Part shown: piece after piece, positions 7,341-14,430 of the stretch | How positions within the stretch are numbered: position 1 is the first letter of the stretch | Layout: every line of letters starts with the position of its first letter | Assembly: GCA_034420695.1 (NCBI GenBank) | Contig: DAOULB010000009.1 | Coordinates: forward strand, 1-17,531 | Source: Io17-Chloro-G2 sp034420695 | GTDB lineage: Bacteria > Chloroflexota > Dehalococcoidia > Lucifugimonadales > UBA3495 | Length of the DNA: 17,531 nt | Reading direction: 5' to 3' | The notes under the pieces: model-generated | Told to the model about the DNA's origin: nothing | What the model saw: the letters and a program-made list of their open reading frames with translations, nothing else | The model's database searches: none | Position numbers and translations under genes: made by a program

Positions 7341-8072
7341 ATGATCAAAGTAGTATCGTTTGATTTCTACAACACCTTGGGGAAGTTCTGGCCCCCTTTG
7401 GACGCAATCCAGCAGTCTGCCTGCCGGGAACTAGGACTGAACGTGACCAAGGTGGGGATTGACCGCGGTTACGCCGTGGCCGACATATACTTCAACGAAG
7501 AGAACGCCCGCCATTCCCTGGCTGACCGCACAGACAAAGAGAGGCAGGACTTTTTTGCCGAATACGAACGGATCCTGCTGGAAAACGCCGGCCTTTCGGT
7601 GACCTTGACCTTGGCGAGGCAAATCTGGGAACTGGTCATAGCCGTTCCCAAGGACTTTATAGCCTTCGAGGATACTCTGCCAGCGCTGGCAGCCCTCCGG
7701 GAAAAGGGGTACAGGCTGGGGGTATTGTCCAACCTGCGGAGGGAGATGGCCCCGATGTTTTCCGAGTTGGGCATGGCCCCTTACTTGGATTTCTGCATCA
7801 ACTCCCACGAGGTCGGAGCTGAGAAACCTTTCCCGCAGATATTCCTGGCCGCCTTGGAAAGGGTAGCGGTTTCCCCAGAGGAAGCGGTCCACGTGGGCGA
7901 CCAATACGAAGCCGATGTCATCGGGGCCCGAGGCGTTGGAATGCACGCGGTCCTGATCGACCGGGGCGGCTGGCAGACCGAGGTCACGGACTGTCCCAAG
8001 ATCGGAAGTCTGGATGAGCTGGGAGCGCTGCTGGAAGGCGCCCCGTCCTCATTGACCAGGAACAGCCACTAG
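7341..8072 (+). CDS. HAD-superfamily hydrolase (haloacid dehalogenase-like, DxY variant)
   Basis: Soluble 243-residue Rossmann-type HAD enzyme with an inserted helical cap (about residues 15-105, subfamily I type). Motif I is VSFDFYNTL, with nucleophile D8. Motif II is GVLSNLRR (S130), motif III GAEKPFPQIF (K162), and motif IV HVGDQYEADVIGA (D187, D192). The residue two after the nucleophile is Y10 and not the aspartate used as acid/base by classical HAD phosphatases. The same substitution occurs in L-2-haloacid dehalogenases and in some HDHD3/REG-2-like proteins, so a phosphatase call is not safe. The start ATG 7341 gives the natural N-terminus MIKVVSFDFYNTL. The gene precedes the selenoprotein candidate by 73 nt, on the same strand, with a GC-rich hairpin between them. 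The substrate is unknown. Confidence 0.85.
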   Translation: MIKVVSFDFYNTLGKFWPPLDAIQQSACRELGLNVTKVGIDRGYAVADIYFNEENARHSLADRTDKERQDFFAEYERILLENAGLSVTLTLARQIWELVIAVPKDFIAFEDTLPALAALREKGYRLGVLSNLRREMAPMFSELGMAPYLDFCINSHEVGAEKPFPQIFLAALERVAVSPEEAVHVGDQYEADVIGARGVGMHAVLIDRGGWQTEVTDCPKIGSLDELGALLEGAPSSLTRNSH

Positions 8073-8093
8073 GGGCCTCTTACTCTTGCTCCC

Positions 8094-8111
8094 GCCGGGG
8101 GCCACCCCGGC
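8094..8111 (+). terminator. GC-rich hairpin between the HAD and frnE-like genes
   Basis: GCCGGGG (8094-8100), loop GCCA, CCCCGGC (8105-8111): a perfect 7-bp stem just after the HAD stop. No T-run follows, so it may only attenuate transcription into the next gene or protect an mRNA end. Confidence 0.35.
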
Positions 8112-8132
8112 AGGCAGGTTGAACCGGACTCC

Positions 8133-8138
8133 AAGGAG
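8133..8138 (+). promoter_or_regulatory. Strong Shine-Dalgarno that fixes the start of the Sec-containing gene
   Basis: AAGGAG sits 7 nt before ATG 8146. It is one of the best ribosome sites in the window and shows that translation begins upstream of the in-frame TGA at 8218, not at the TTG at 8257 where the uninterrupted frame would begin. Confidence 0.75.
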
Positions 8139-8145
8139 TTTTGCT

Positions 8146-8796
8146 ATGTCCGAGGATACGCAGCCAACCAATGGTGGAGTAGAGCCGGTCAGGGTGGCCC
8201 TGTGGTATGACTACATTTGACCTTGGTGCTATATCGGCCTGGAGCGGGTCGAAAGGTTGGCCCAAGACTACGACATTACGGTAGAAGGGCGGGCTTACCT
8301 GTTGCGCCCGGATACGCCGAAGGAGGGAGCCCCCCGGGGTCCCCGTCCGGGGGAAACCGAGGACGAGCTTTCGTCACCCCTGCGAGACTACGCCAAGGAA
8401 GCCGGACTGGTGATGCGGCCTCCCTCGGTGACGCCCAACACGATGTACATTCTTGAGGCGACGGAGCACGCCCAGCAGCAAGGCAAGTTCATGGAGTTCC
8501 ACAGGGCGGCATACCGGGCGTTCTGGGAAGACGGCAAGGACTTGGGGGACCTGTCGGTGATTGGCGAGGTTGCCGAAGAGGTCTCGGTGGACTCCAAGGA
8601 ATTGCTGACCCGGCTGGAGAATGGGGACTACACCTCGACGGTGATGGAGCAGTACCAGGAAGCCCTGAAGTATGGCATCCGTGGAATACCCACGTTCTTG
8701 GTGGGCAACCTGATTTTCACCGGCGCCCATCCCTACGAGGTGTTCCAGACTGCCATGAGCCGGGTCTTAGGGAAGGAGGACTCACCCCAGAACTGA
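8146..8796 (+). CDS. Putative selenoprotein: FrnE/DsbA-family oxidoreductase with U-P-W-C active site (TGA 8218-8220 read as Sec)
   Basis: Predicted 216-residue thioredoxin-fold protein of the DsbA/FrnE (2-hydroxychromene-2-carboxylate isomerase-like) group, acting in thiol-disulfide exchange. The start ATG 8146 has AAGGAG 7 nt upstream. Codons 1-24 read through VRVALWYDYI, codon 25 is TGA, and codons 26 onward read PWCYIGLERVERLAQ. FrnE proteins normally have DYVCPWCYIG here, so the TGA falls exactly on the first redox cysteine. After it come the family motif LRPDTPKEG, a helical insertion with HAQQQGKFMEFHRAAYRAFW, and the cis-proline loop YGIRGIPTFLVG. There is no other stop. C28 is the only cysteine in the protein, so a Sec25-Cys28 selenenylsulfide is the only possible redox pair. 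A SECIS-like hairpin follows the TGA. No signal peptide, so cytoplasmic. A strong terminator ends the gene. Selenocysteine insertion also needs SelA, SelB, SelC and SelD, which are not in this window. A TGC-to-TGA mutation or sequencing error is the alternative. Confidence 0.85.
8218..8259 (+). promoter_or_regulatory. Putative bacterial SECIS element with the Sec UGA at its base
   Basis: The upper stem TCGGCCT (8234-8240) pairs with GGGTCGA (8246-8252), seven pairs including two G-U, around a 5-nt loop GGAGC. The loop starts 20 nt after the UGA and begins with G. Both agree with the published bacterial SECIS rules: a guanosine in the first two loop positions, and a UGA-to-loop distance of about 16-37 nt. 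A lower stem pairs TGACCTT (8218-8224) with AAGGTTG (8253-8259), with a 9-nt bulge on the 5' side (8225-8233). This puts the UGA in the base of a hairpin of about 42 nt, the same layout as E. coli fdhF. Pairing was done by eye; no energy was computed. Confidence 0.7.
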
Positions 8797-8835
8797 ACGG
8801 GCCGGCAGGCAGCACAGAGAAAGGGTCTCGAAAGA

Positions 8836-8868
8836 AAGGACCCCTGCGTGAAACGCAGGGGTCCTTTG
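8836..8868. terminator. Bidirectional intrinsic terminator
   Basis: A perfect 14-bp stem, AAAGGACCCCTGCG (8836-8849) and CGCAGGGGTCCTTT (8855-8868), with loop TGAAA. It lies between the convergent Sec-containing gene and the ABC operon. On the minus strand it runs into TTTCTTTC and so is a good terminator for the ABC genes; on the plus strand the T-run is only TTT. Confidence 0.85.
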
Positions 8869-8890
8869 CGTTTGGGTCCGGATTGAGGGG

Positions 8891-10810
8891 TTAGTCGTCG
8901 TTTCCGGAGGCTTGGACGGCCAGACCGCCAGATCCGGCGGGCGCGGCGGCCCCGTTGCCCAAGCCGTAGTTGATGGCGTAGAGGCGGGAGTAGACGCCGT
9001 TCTTGGCCAGGAGTTCCTCGTGCTTGCCCACTTCCATTACCTGCCCCGCCTGCAGAACGACAATCTTGTCGGCGTTGCGGATGGTGGAGAGGCGGTGTGC
9101 GATTACGATAGAGGTGCGGCCCTTCAGGACTTCCCTCAAGGCGTTCTGGATTAGTACCTCGGTATGGGTGTCGATGCTGGCGGTGGCCTCGTCCAGAACT
9201 ATGATCCTGGGGTTGCCCACCACGGCCCGGGCAAAGCTCAGGAGTTGCCGCTGCCCGATGCTCAGGTTGTTTCCCCGCTCTGCCAGCACGTTGTCGTAGT
9301 TGCCGTCCAGGGCCATGATAAAGTCGTGGGCGCCCACCGACTTGGCGGCGGCTATCACATCTTCGTCGGTGGCGGTCTCGCAGTTGTAGCGGATGTTTTC
9401 CTTGACGGTCCCGGAGAAGAGGTAGGGCTCTTGGAGCACCATGCTCATCTGGCCCACCAGGGAAGTCCGCTTGACGTCCCTGATATCGATGTCGTCAACC
9501 TTGATGGAGCCTTGGGTAACGTCGGCGAAACGGCTGAGCAGGGTGACGAAGGTGGACTTGCCGGCACCGGTGGGGCCTACCAATGCGACGGTCTCGCCGG
9601 GCTGGAAGTGCAGGTTTACGTCCTTGAGCACGTCTGCGTCCTTAACGTACTGGAAGTAAACCCCTTCGTACTTGATGTCTCCCTGGATTGTGGGCATGTC
9701 GATGGCGTCTTCGGAGTCCCTGACCTCGGGCCGAAGGTCGAGCAACTCAAAGATGCGCACGCCGGCGGCCATTGCCCTCTGGAGCTGGCTGTACTGCATG
9801 GTGAGGTGCCGTATGGGTTCGAAGAACCGTTGGACGTACATGGCGAAGGCGACAAGGACACCCCATTCCAGGGCATTTCCCAACACCATGGAGCCGCCCA
9901 ATACGATGACGATTCCCATTGCGAGGCCGGTGAGGATTTCGACCATGGGCTGCAGTCCGCCGGAATAGCGGCTGGCCTGCATGTTGGCGTCCAAGTGCTC
10001 GTAGTTGAGTTCGTCGAAATGTTTCAGGTTCTCGTCCTGGCGGTTAAGGCTTTCCACCACGCGGATGCCGGTGATGTTCTGGTTGTATTCGCCGTTGACC
10101 ATAGCGATGGCGCGGCGGATACGTATAAAGGAACGGCGGGCGAATTTCTGCCAGTAACCCAGGATGAAGAACAGAACCGGCATAACGCTCATGGTGACCA
10201 GGGCGAGCCGCCAGTCGATGAAGAGCATGGCGATGATGATGCCCACCAGGCTGAGAATGTCGGCGAAGCTCTGCACCATGAGTTCGAACAGTTCCTGCAA
10301 CTGGAGAACGTCGCTCTGGCTGCGGGACATAATCCTGCCCACAGGCGTGCGGTGGAAGAAGGAGGGCGACAGGGACTGCAGGTGGTCGAACATTTGGGTG
10401 CGTAACGAGTAGAGAATGCCTTGGCCGACCCTGGGCATGAAGACGAACTGGAGGTAGTTAGAGACGAAGTGGATGAGGATGACTATCAGGAAGCCGACGG
10501 CAACCATGTGCAGACCGGGAGCGTTGCCGTGGTTGATGTACTTGTTGATGCCCAGCATCAGAATCAGGGGGATTGCCACGTTAGCGGCGGTGTAGATGAG
10601 AACGGCAATGACGCTGAGTATGGCGTCTCTCTTGAAAGGCTTGACGTAGCTGCTAAGGCGCACGACAACCTTGTGGTCGTATGCGCTGCCGACGATTCCC
10701 TCGTCGGAGAGGTTGTCCATGGTGGGCGCGTTCATGCCGCCGGCTTGGAGGCCTCTCTGGCCTCCGAGCATGCCGCCGAACCCGCCTCCGAATCCTCCTC
10801 CGCCTCTCAT
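8891..10810 (-). CDS. ABC exporter half-transporter, canonical Walker B subunit (TM288/BmrD-like)
   Basis: Fused membrane-plus-ATPase half-transporter of 639 residues in the cytoplasmic membrane, probably exporting drugs, lipids or peptides as one half of a heterodimer. An unusual glycine-rich N-terminus (MRGGGGFGGGFGGMLGG) precedes the six-helix transmembrane domain (about residues 75-385). In the nucleotide-binding domain: Walker A GPTGAGKST near 412-420, Q-loop VLQEPYLF, signature LSIGQRQLLSFARA near 515 (isoleucine in place of the usual second glycine), Walker B IIVLDEATASID near 536 with catalytic glutamate intact, and H-loop IAHRLST. ATG 10810 directly follows the TAG of the upstream gene with no intervening base; GGAGGAGA, inside the end of that gene, is its ribosome site, so the two are translationally coupled. 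Substrate unknown. The terminator at 8836-8868 ends the operon. Confidence 0.93.
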   Translation of the reverse strand: MRGGGGFGGGFGGMLGGQRGLQAGGMNAPTMDNLSDEGIVGSAYDHKVVVRLSSYVKPFKRDAILSVIAVLIYTAANVAIPLILMLGINKYINHGNAPGLHMVAVGFLIVILIHFVSNYLQFVFMPRVGQGILYSLRTQMFDHLQSLSPSFFHRTPVGRIMSRSQSDVLQLQELFELMVQSFADILSLVGIIIAMLFIDWRLALVTMSVMPVLFFILGYWQKFARRSFIRIRRAIAMVNGEYNQNITGIRVVESLNRQDENLKHFDELNYEHLDANMQASRYSGGLQPMVEILTGLAMGIVIVLGGSMVLGNALEWGVLVAFAMYVQRFFEPIRHLTMQYSQLQRAMAAGVRIFELLDLRPEVRDSEDAIDMPTIQGDIKYEGVYFQYVKDADVLKDVNLHFQPGETVALVGPTGAGKSTFVTLLSRFADVTQGSIKVDDIDIRDVKRTSLVGQMSMVLQEPYLFSGTVKENIRYNCETATDEDVIAAAKSVGAHDFIMALDGNYDNVLAERGNNLSIGQRQLLSFARAVVGNPRIIVLDEATASIDTHTEVLIQNALREVLKGRTSIVIAHRLSTIRNADKIVVLQAGQVMEVGKHEELLAKNGVYSRLYAINYGLGNGAAAPAGSGGLAVQASGNDD

Positions 10811-12646
10811 CTAATTGTCTCCTCCGTTGTCCCCAATGATGGCAGCGTCCAGCAGCACCTCTTCCTGGGGGCGAAGCTGAAGTTCGTAAATGTCCTTATA
10901 TGAGCCGCCCAAGGCCATGAGATCGTCGTGACTGCCACGCTCTATGACCCGGCCATCTTTTAGCACCAGGATTATGTCGGCCTCGCGGACGGTGCTGAGC
11001 CGGTGGGCGATTACAAAGGTGGTGCGTCCCTTGATGACTTCGGTCATGGCGCGGTGGATCTGGCGTTCAGTTTCCACGTCCACACTGGAAGTGGAGTCGT
11101 CAAGTATCAAGACCGGAGGGTCGATGAGAATGGTGCGGGCGATGGAGAGGCGCTGCCGCTGGCCGCCAGACAGGGTGGTGCCTCTTTCTCCGACCCAGGT
11201 ATCGTAGCCGAAGGGCAGCGTCTGTATCTGGTCGTGAAGCTGGGCTACTTTGGCGGCTTGGATGACGTCGTCGAGGGACGCATCGGATACACCGTAGGCG
11301 ATGTTGTCCTTCACGGTGGCGCTGAAGAGGTAAACGTCCTGTTGCACTATCCCCACGTTGCGGCGCAGTGAGGCCAAGGTGAAGTCCTGTATGTCGGTGC
11401 CGTCAATGGTGATGCGGCCCGAAGTGACGGCGTAGAAGCGGGGCAACAGGTTGACTATGGTGCTCTTGCCGCTCCCGGGAGCACCCAGGAGGGCGACCAC
11501 GGTGCCTGGGGGCACGTCGATGTTGACGTCCTCCAGGGCGATGCTGTCGCGGTCGTAGGAGAAACCGACGTTCTCGAAGCGGACGTGGCCCTCGGCCCGG
11601 CCCATGTCGCGGGAATCGGGCTTCTCTTCAACGGGAGAGCGGGCGTCCAACACGTCGAATATGCGCTCACCGGATGAGATGGCCCGGGAGAAGGTGGCTA
11701 TGACGAAGGCGGACATGCGTATGGGGAAGACCAACTGCCCCATGTAAAGGACGAACTTGGCCAAGTCCCCGGGGTCCAGGTTTCCCCAAATGACCTGAAG
11801 CCCGCCGAACCACATAATGAAACCCAGGGCCAAGGTGAAGTACAAGGTCACCCAGGCGCTGTTGGTGCCCATGGTCTTTTCGTTTTCATAGTACTCGGCC
11901 CGCAGCTGCCTGGCCTTGGCCGAGTACTTCTTCTTTTCGTATTCTTCGGAGGCGAAGGCTTTTACTACGTGGATGCCGGACAGGTTCTCCTGCAGGACGG
12001 TGACCATTTCGCCCATTACTTCCTGGGCATGGAGCCACATTACCCTGAGCTTCAATAACACCGAGGTTGACTTAAAGATCAAGAAGGGCAGGAACAACAG
12101 GCTGAGCAGGGCCAACTGCCAGTGCATCGTGAACAAGATAATTGAGATGGCGGAGACCCTGGCCAGAACCTCGGTGGAACGGACCATACCCATCATGACG
12201 AAGCGGCGAATAGCTTCAACGTCAGAAGTGGCCTTGGAGTAGAGGTTGCCGGTGTGCTCCTTATCGTGGAAGGCGAAGCTGAGGTGCTGGAGCTTGTCGT
12301 ACATCAGGTTGCGCATGTCGTAGGCAACCTTCTGGGCCAGGGAATCGCTGGTGTAAGTGCGGGCGAAGTCGAAAAAGCCCCGCATGAGACTGGCCGCCAG
12401 CAAAATTCCGGCGGCGACCCACAGCGAAGTGTGGAAGAGGCCTACAAAGTCGACCCGGGCCTCACCGAGGTTACCGACGGAGACGATGACATCGTCTTGC
12501 TTGACAACCAAGGCACTGATGGCCTCCCCCAGAATCCAGGGGATAGCCAAGGCGAAGAGTATGCTGAATCCGAAGGTAAGGTAAGAAAGGACGAAGCGGA
12601 CGTTATACCGCCACGTCATCCGCATGATTCGAAGCAGGATTTGCAT
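10811..12646 (-). CDS. ABC exporter half-transporter, degenerate Walker B subunit (TM287/BmrC-like)
   Basis: First gene of the two-gene exporter operon; 611 residues, six predicted transmembrane helices (about 20-320) followed by an ATPase domain. Walker A is GAPGSGKST (about 387-395), Q-loop VQQDVYLF, signature LSGGQRQRLSIART (canonical, about 491), Walker B VLILDDSTSSVD (about 509) and H-loop IAHRLST. The catalytic glutamate after Walker B is replaced by aspartate. Such a change is the hallmark of the degenerate site in heterodimeric exporters such as TM287/288, and the partner protein shows the complementary signature change (LSIGQ), so both deviations fall in the same composite ATP site. 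The start ATG 12646 has no close Shine-Dalgarno (only GAGAGGG about 14 nt away). A palindrome and promoter-like elements lie about 135-160 nt upstream. Confidence 0.93.
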   Translation of the reverse strand: MQILLRIMRMTWRYNVRFVLSYLTFGFSILFALAIPWILGEAISALVVKQDDVIVSVGNLGEARVDFVGLFHTSLWVAAGILLAASLMRGFFDFARTYTSDSLAQKVAYDMRNLMYDKLQHLSFAFHDKEHTGNLYSKATSDVEAIRRFVMMGMVRSTEVLARVSAISIILFTMHWQLALLSLLFLPFLIFKSTSVLLKLRVMWLHAQEVMGEMVTVLQENLSGIHVVKAFASEEYEKKKYSAKARQLRAEYYENEKTMGTNSAWVTLYFTLALGFIMWFGGLQVIWGNLDPGDLAKFVLYMGQLVFPIRMSAFVIATFSRAISSGERIFDVLDARSPVEEKPDSRDMGRAEGHVRFENVGFSYDRDSIALEDVNIDVPPGTVVALLGAPGSGKSTIVNLLPRFYAVTSGRITIDGTDIQDFTLASLRRNVGIVQQDVYLFSATVKDNIAYGVSDASLDDVIQAAKVAQLHDQIQTLPFGYDTWVGERGTTLSGGQRQRLSIARTILIDPPVLILDDSTSSVDVETERQIHRAMTEVIKGRTTFVIAHRLSTVREADIILVLKDGRVIERGSHDDLMALGGSYKDIYELQLRPQEEVLLDAAIIGDNGGDN

Positions 12647-12776
12647 TTATTTGTTTACTTAGATCCCTCTCTCGGCGAACGCTCTACCACCCTGCCACGC
12701 CTTTACCCGCCGGAGCCAGTTGTGCCCAATCCCTTTAGAGCGGCGTCTAGTTTCGACTACGTGATGTACAAAGGCA

Positions 12777-12793
12777 GAGATTATCATAATCTC
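12777..12793. promoter_or_regulatory. 17-bp perfect palindrome upstream of the ABC operon (possible operator)
   Basis: GAGATTAT-C-ATAATCTC is an uninterrupted inverted repeat, AT-rich in a GC-rich background, in the 253-nt gap between the MFS gene and the ABC operon. On the minus strand it covers GATAAT (12785-12780), a -10-like hexamer 15 nt from TTGACC (12806-12801). A TetR-, PadR- or MarR-type dimer bound here would block that promoter. No regulator gene is adjacent. Confidence 0.55.
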
Positions 12794-12806
12794 AAATGCG
12801 GGTCAA
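12780..12806 (-). promoter_or_regulatory. Possible promoter of the ABC exporter operon
   Basis: TTGACC (12806-12801) and GATAAT (12785-12780) on the minus strand, with a short 15-nt spacer. The -10 lies within the palindrome. The sub-optimal spacing makes the call tentative; the leader would be about 125 nt. Confidence 0.3.
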
Positions 12807-12899
12807 TGCAGCCTTGAGGCTGTCTCAGGCGTGTTTTGGCTGAGCCTTCCCGCTTGGTTCCGGCCCTTTCCCGGCGAAGGTAGAGGGAGGATGACGTGA

Positions 12900-14162
12900 T
12901 CATGGATGCTCCCTCAGGTCCCTTAGCCTGAAGGTGAAGAAGAGGGAAAGCACGAGACCCACCGCCCCAATCAGGGCGATGGAGAATACCACTCCAGTGA
13001 AGCCGGTCAGGAGGCCGACCAGGATGCTGAAGGGAAACACAAAGCCCATTCCGTAGTGGGTGAGGCTGGTAATCCTGGCCCGGTATTCGTCGGGAGCGAC
13101 AAGCTGCACCAAGGTGTTGCTGGTGGTGCGAAAGTGGGCTTGGGCGCCAGACATGAGGCCGATGAAGATGATTGCCGGGACCAGGGGATACAGCGGCGCA
13201 ATCTGGGCAGAATAGGCGAACAACAGCACCAGTACAGCGCTGGCCAGGATAGAGCAGAGAGCCACGATTCCCTTCTTGAACACGAACCCAATGGAAGCGA
13301 CGAGCAGTGCGGACAAGAAACCACCAACGCCGGTGGAGGCCAGCAGGAACCCTCCGACGTCGGCGTCTTCGCGAAGGATGTCGACAGTGAACAAGGGCAG
13401 AAGGAACCAGACTTGGTGCAGCAACACGTTGGGTATCAGACCCAACAGGATGACCGTGAGGATTATGGGCCGGTCCTGCCTGATGAAGCGGAATCCCTCG
13501 CGGAGGGCGGACAGGGGATTGGTTCCACCGCCGGTGGAGGCGCTTTGGAAGGGGGTCTTCATGGGCAGGAAGGCCAAGACCATGGCGGCGTAGAAGGCGG
13601 CCTCCAGCAGGAAATTGGCGGTGAATCCCAGGTTGGCGATGAGAATGCCCCCGGCGAAGGGGCCGAAAATACGGGTGCCGGTGACTGTTGCGACGTTGTT
13701 GGCGTAGGCGTTGCCTATCGCTTCGGGAGGCACGGTGTTGGCAATCAAGGCTTGGCGCATGGGCATGGCGATGGCGAGGCAACTGCCGCTGACCATCACG
13801 TAGCCATAGGCAGTCCACACCTTTGCCGTGTTGGAAAGGTCAACCCCAAAATCGGAGACGACCAAGAGGGCAAACAGGAAAGCGATGCAGGCCATGAAGG
13901 TCTGGATGCCGATAATGAGCTTACGACGATCCACCCGGTCTCCGAGGACTCCCCCCCAGGGACCCAGCAGCAAGACCGGAAGGGTGCTCAGACCGCCCAC
14001 GGTGACGACTTGGAGGGCTGAAGTGGCCGATCCCTTGGTCAGGTCATGGACCAACCAGCCCATGGAGAGCAGTTGGAGCCACTGGGCACTGTTCCCACAG
14101 AAGTTGCCGGTCCACAACAGGCGGAAATTGGGATAGGCCGCCAGCGAGTCGAAGGTGTGCAA
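12900..14162 (-). CDS. MFS transporter, DHA3/EntS-like (MFS_3) drug or siderophore exporter
   Basis: Integral membrane protein of about 420 residues, close to the normal size for 12-helix major facilitator exporters. NFRLLWTGNFCGNSAQWLQLLSMGWLVHDLT is the typical first helix of the MFS_3/EntS group, and GVLGDRVDRRKLII carries the cytoplasmic loop 2-3 motif (GxxxDRxDRR) of major facilitators. PMRQALIANTVPPEAIGNAYANN in the middle and TSNTLVQLVAPDEYRARI near the C-terminal half are also typical of that group. The start is uncertain: the first start codon after the upstream in-frame stop is TTG 14162 and has no good Shine-Dalgarno, while GAGGAG occurs about 23 nt further up without an in-frame ATG, GTG or TTG. 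It lies upstream of the ABC operon on the same strand but is separated by 253 nt with a probable operator, so it is not necessarily co-regulated. Substrate unknown. Confidence 0.85.
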   Translation of the reverse strand: MHTFDSLAAYPNFRLLWTGNFCGNSAQWLQLLSMGWLVHDLTKGSATSALQVVTVGGLSTLPVLLLGPWGGVLGDRVDRRKLIIGIQTFMACIAFLFALLVVSDFGVDLSNTAKVWTAYGYVMVSGSCLAIAMPMRQALIANTVPPEAIGNAYANNVATVTGTRIFGPFAGGILIANLGFTANFLLEAAFYAAMVLAFLPMKTPFQSASTGGGTNPLSALREGFRFIRQDRPIILTVILLGLIPNVLLHQVWFLLPLFTVDILREDADVGGFLLASTGVGGFLSALLVASIGFVFKKGIVALCSILASAVLVLLFAYSAQIAPLYPLVPAIIFIGLMSGAQAHFRTTSNTLVQLVAPDEYRARITSLTHYGMGFVFPFSILVGLLTGFTGVVFSIALIGAVGLVLSLFFTFRLRDLREHP

Positions 14163-14274
14163 CCGGGGCAGTCGGAGGGAAGTGATGTCGCTGCGCTCCT
14201 CTGGCTTACAGGCCTGAGACTAGGATCAGAATTAGAAAGGGTGCGGCATATCCGTCACGGCCCTATGGGACGCC

Positions 14275-14306
14275 CTCACCCTACCTTTCTCCCTTTGAGA
14301 AAGGGG
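14275..14306. repeat. REP-like intergenic palindromic element, copy 1
   Basis: Has the layout CCCTCACCCTA-CC-TTTCTCCC-TTTGAGAAAGGGG. The core is a perfect 8-bp stem, CCTTTCTC (14284-14291) and GAGAAAGG (14297-14304), with loop CCTTT. It lies between the MFS gene and argS. A degenerate element of the same layout is at 16290-16326, on the other side of argS. It may also act as an mRNA-end structure. Confidence 0.5.
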
Positions 14307-14383
14307 ATTTATCACACACCCGCCAAGCAAGGGTGGGGTCCGGGAAAGCGCCGCCCTTATCAAGGGCCGGTGGGACCGGACTT

Positions 14384-14412
14384 GCCATCCGGAAAAGATG
14401 CCATCCGGAAAG
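14384..14412. repeat. Short tandem duplication (16-bp unit, about 1.8 copies)
   Basis: GCCATCCGGAAAAGAT is followed at once by GCCATCCGGAAAG, just downstream of argS. It is probably a replication-slippage duplication; no function can be read from it. Confidence 0.6.
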
Positions 14413-14430
14413 GAAACTTGGGAGGCCCGG

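Noticed and set aside
8146..8220. Pseudogene explanation for the TGA at 8218
   Set aside because: There is only one stop, exactly at the catalytic cysteine, the frame is otherwise intact, and a SECIS-like hairpin follows. Not fully excluded without checking for Sec machinery.
8257..8796. A shorter protein starting at TTG 8257 in place of the Sec-containing gene
   Set aside because: It has no ribosome site, starts in the middle of the first helix and lacks the redox motif. The strong AAGGAG at 8133-8138 and the family N-terminus upstream of the TGA fit a longer protein.
9164..10405. Long open frame on the plus strand opposite the ABC gene
   Set aside because: It is antisense to a well-supported ABC transporter, with composition typical of a GC-rich shadow frame and no recognisable domain.
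13056..14021. Plus-strand open frame opposite the MFS gene
   Set aside because: Highly charged and glycine-rich shadow of a membrane protein frame; no domain.
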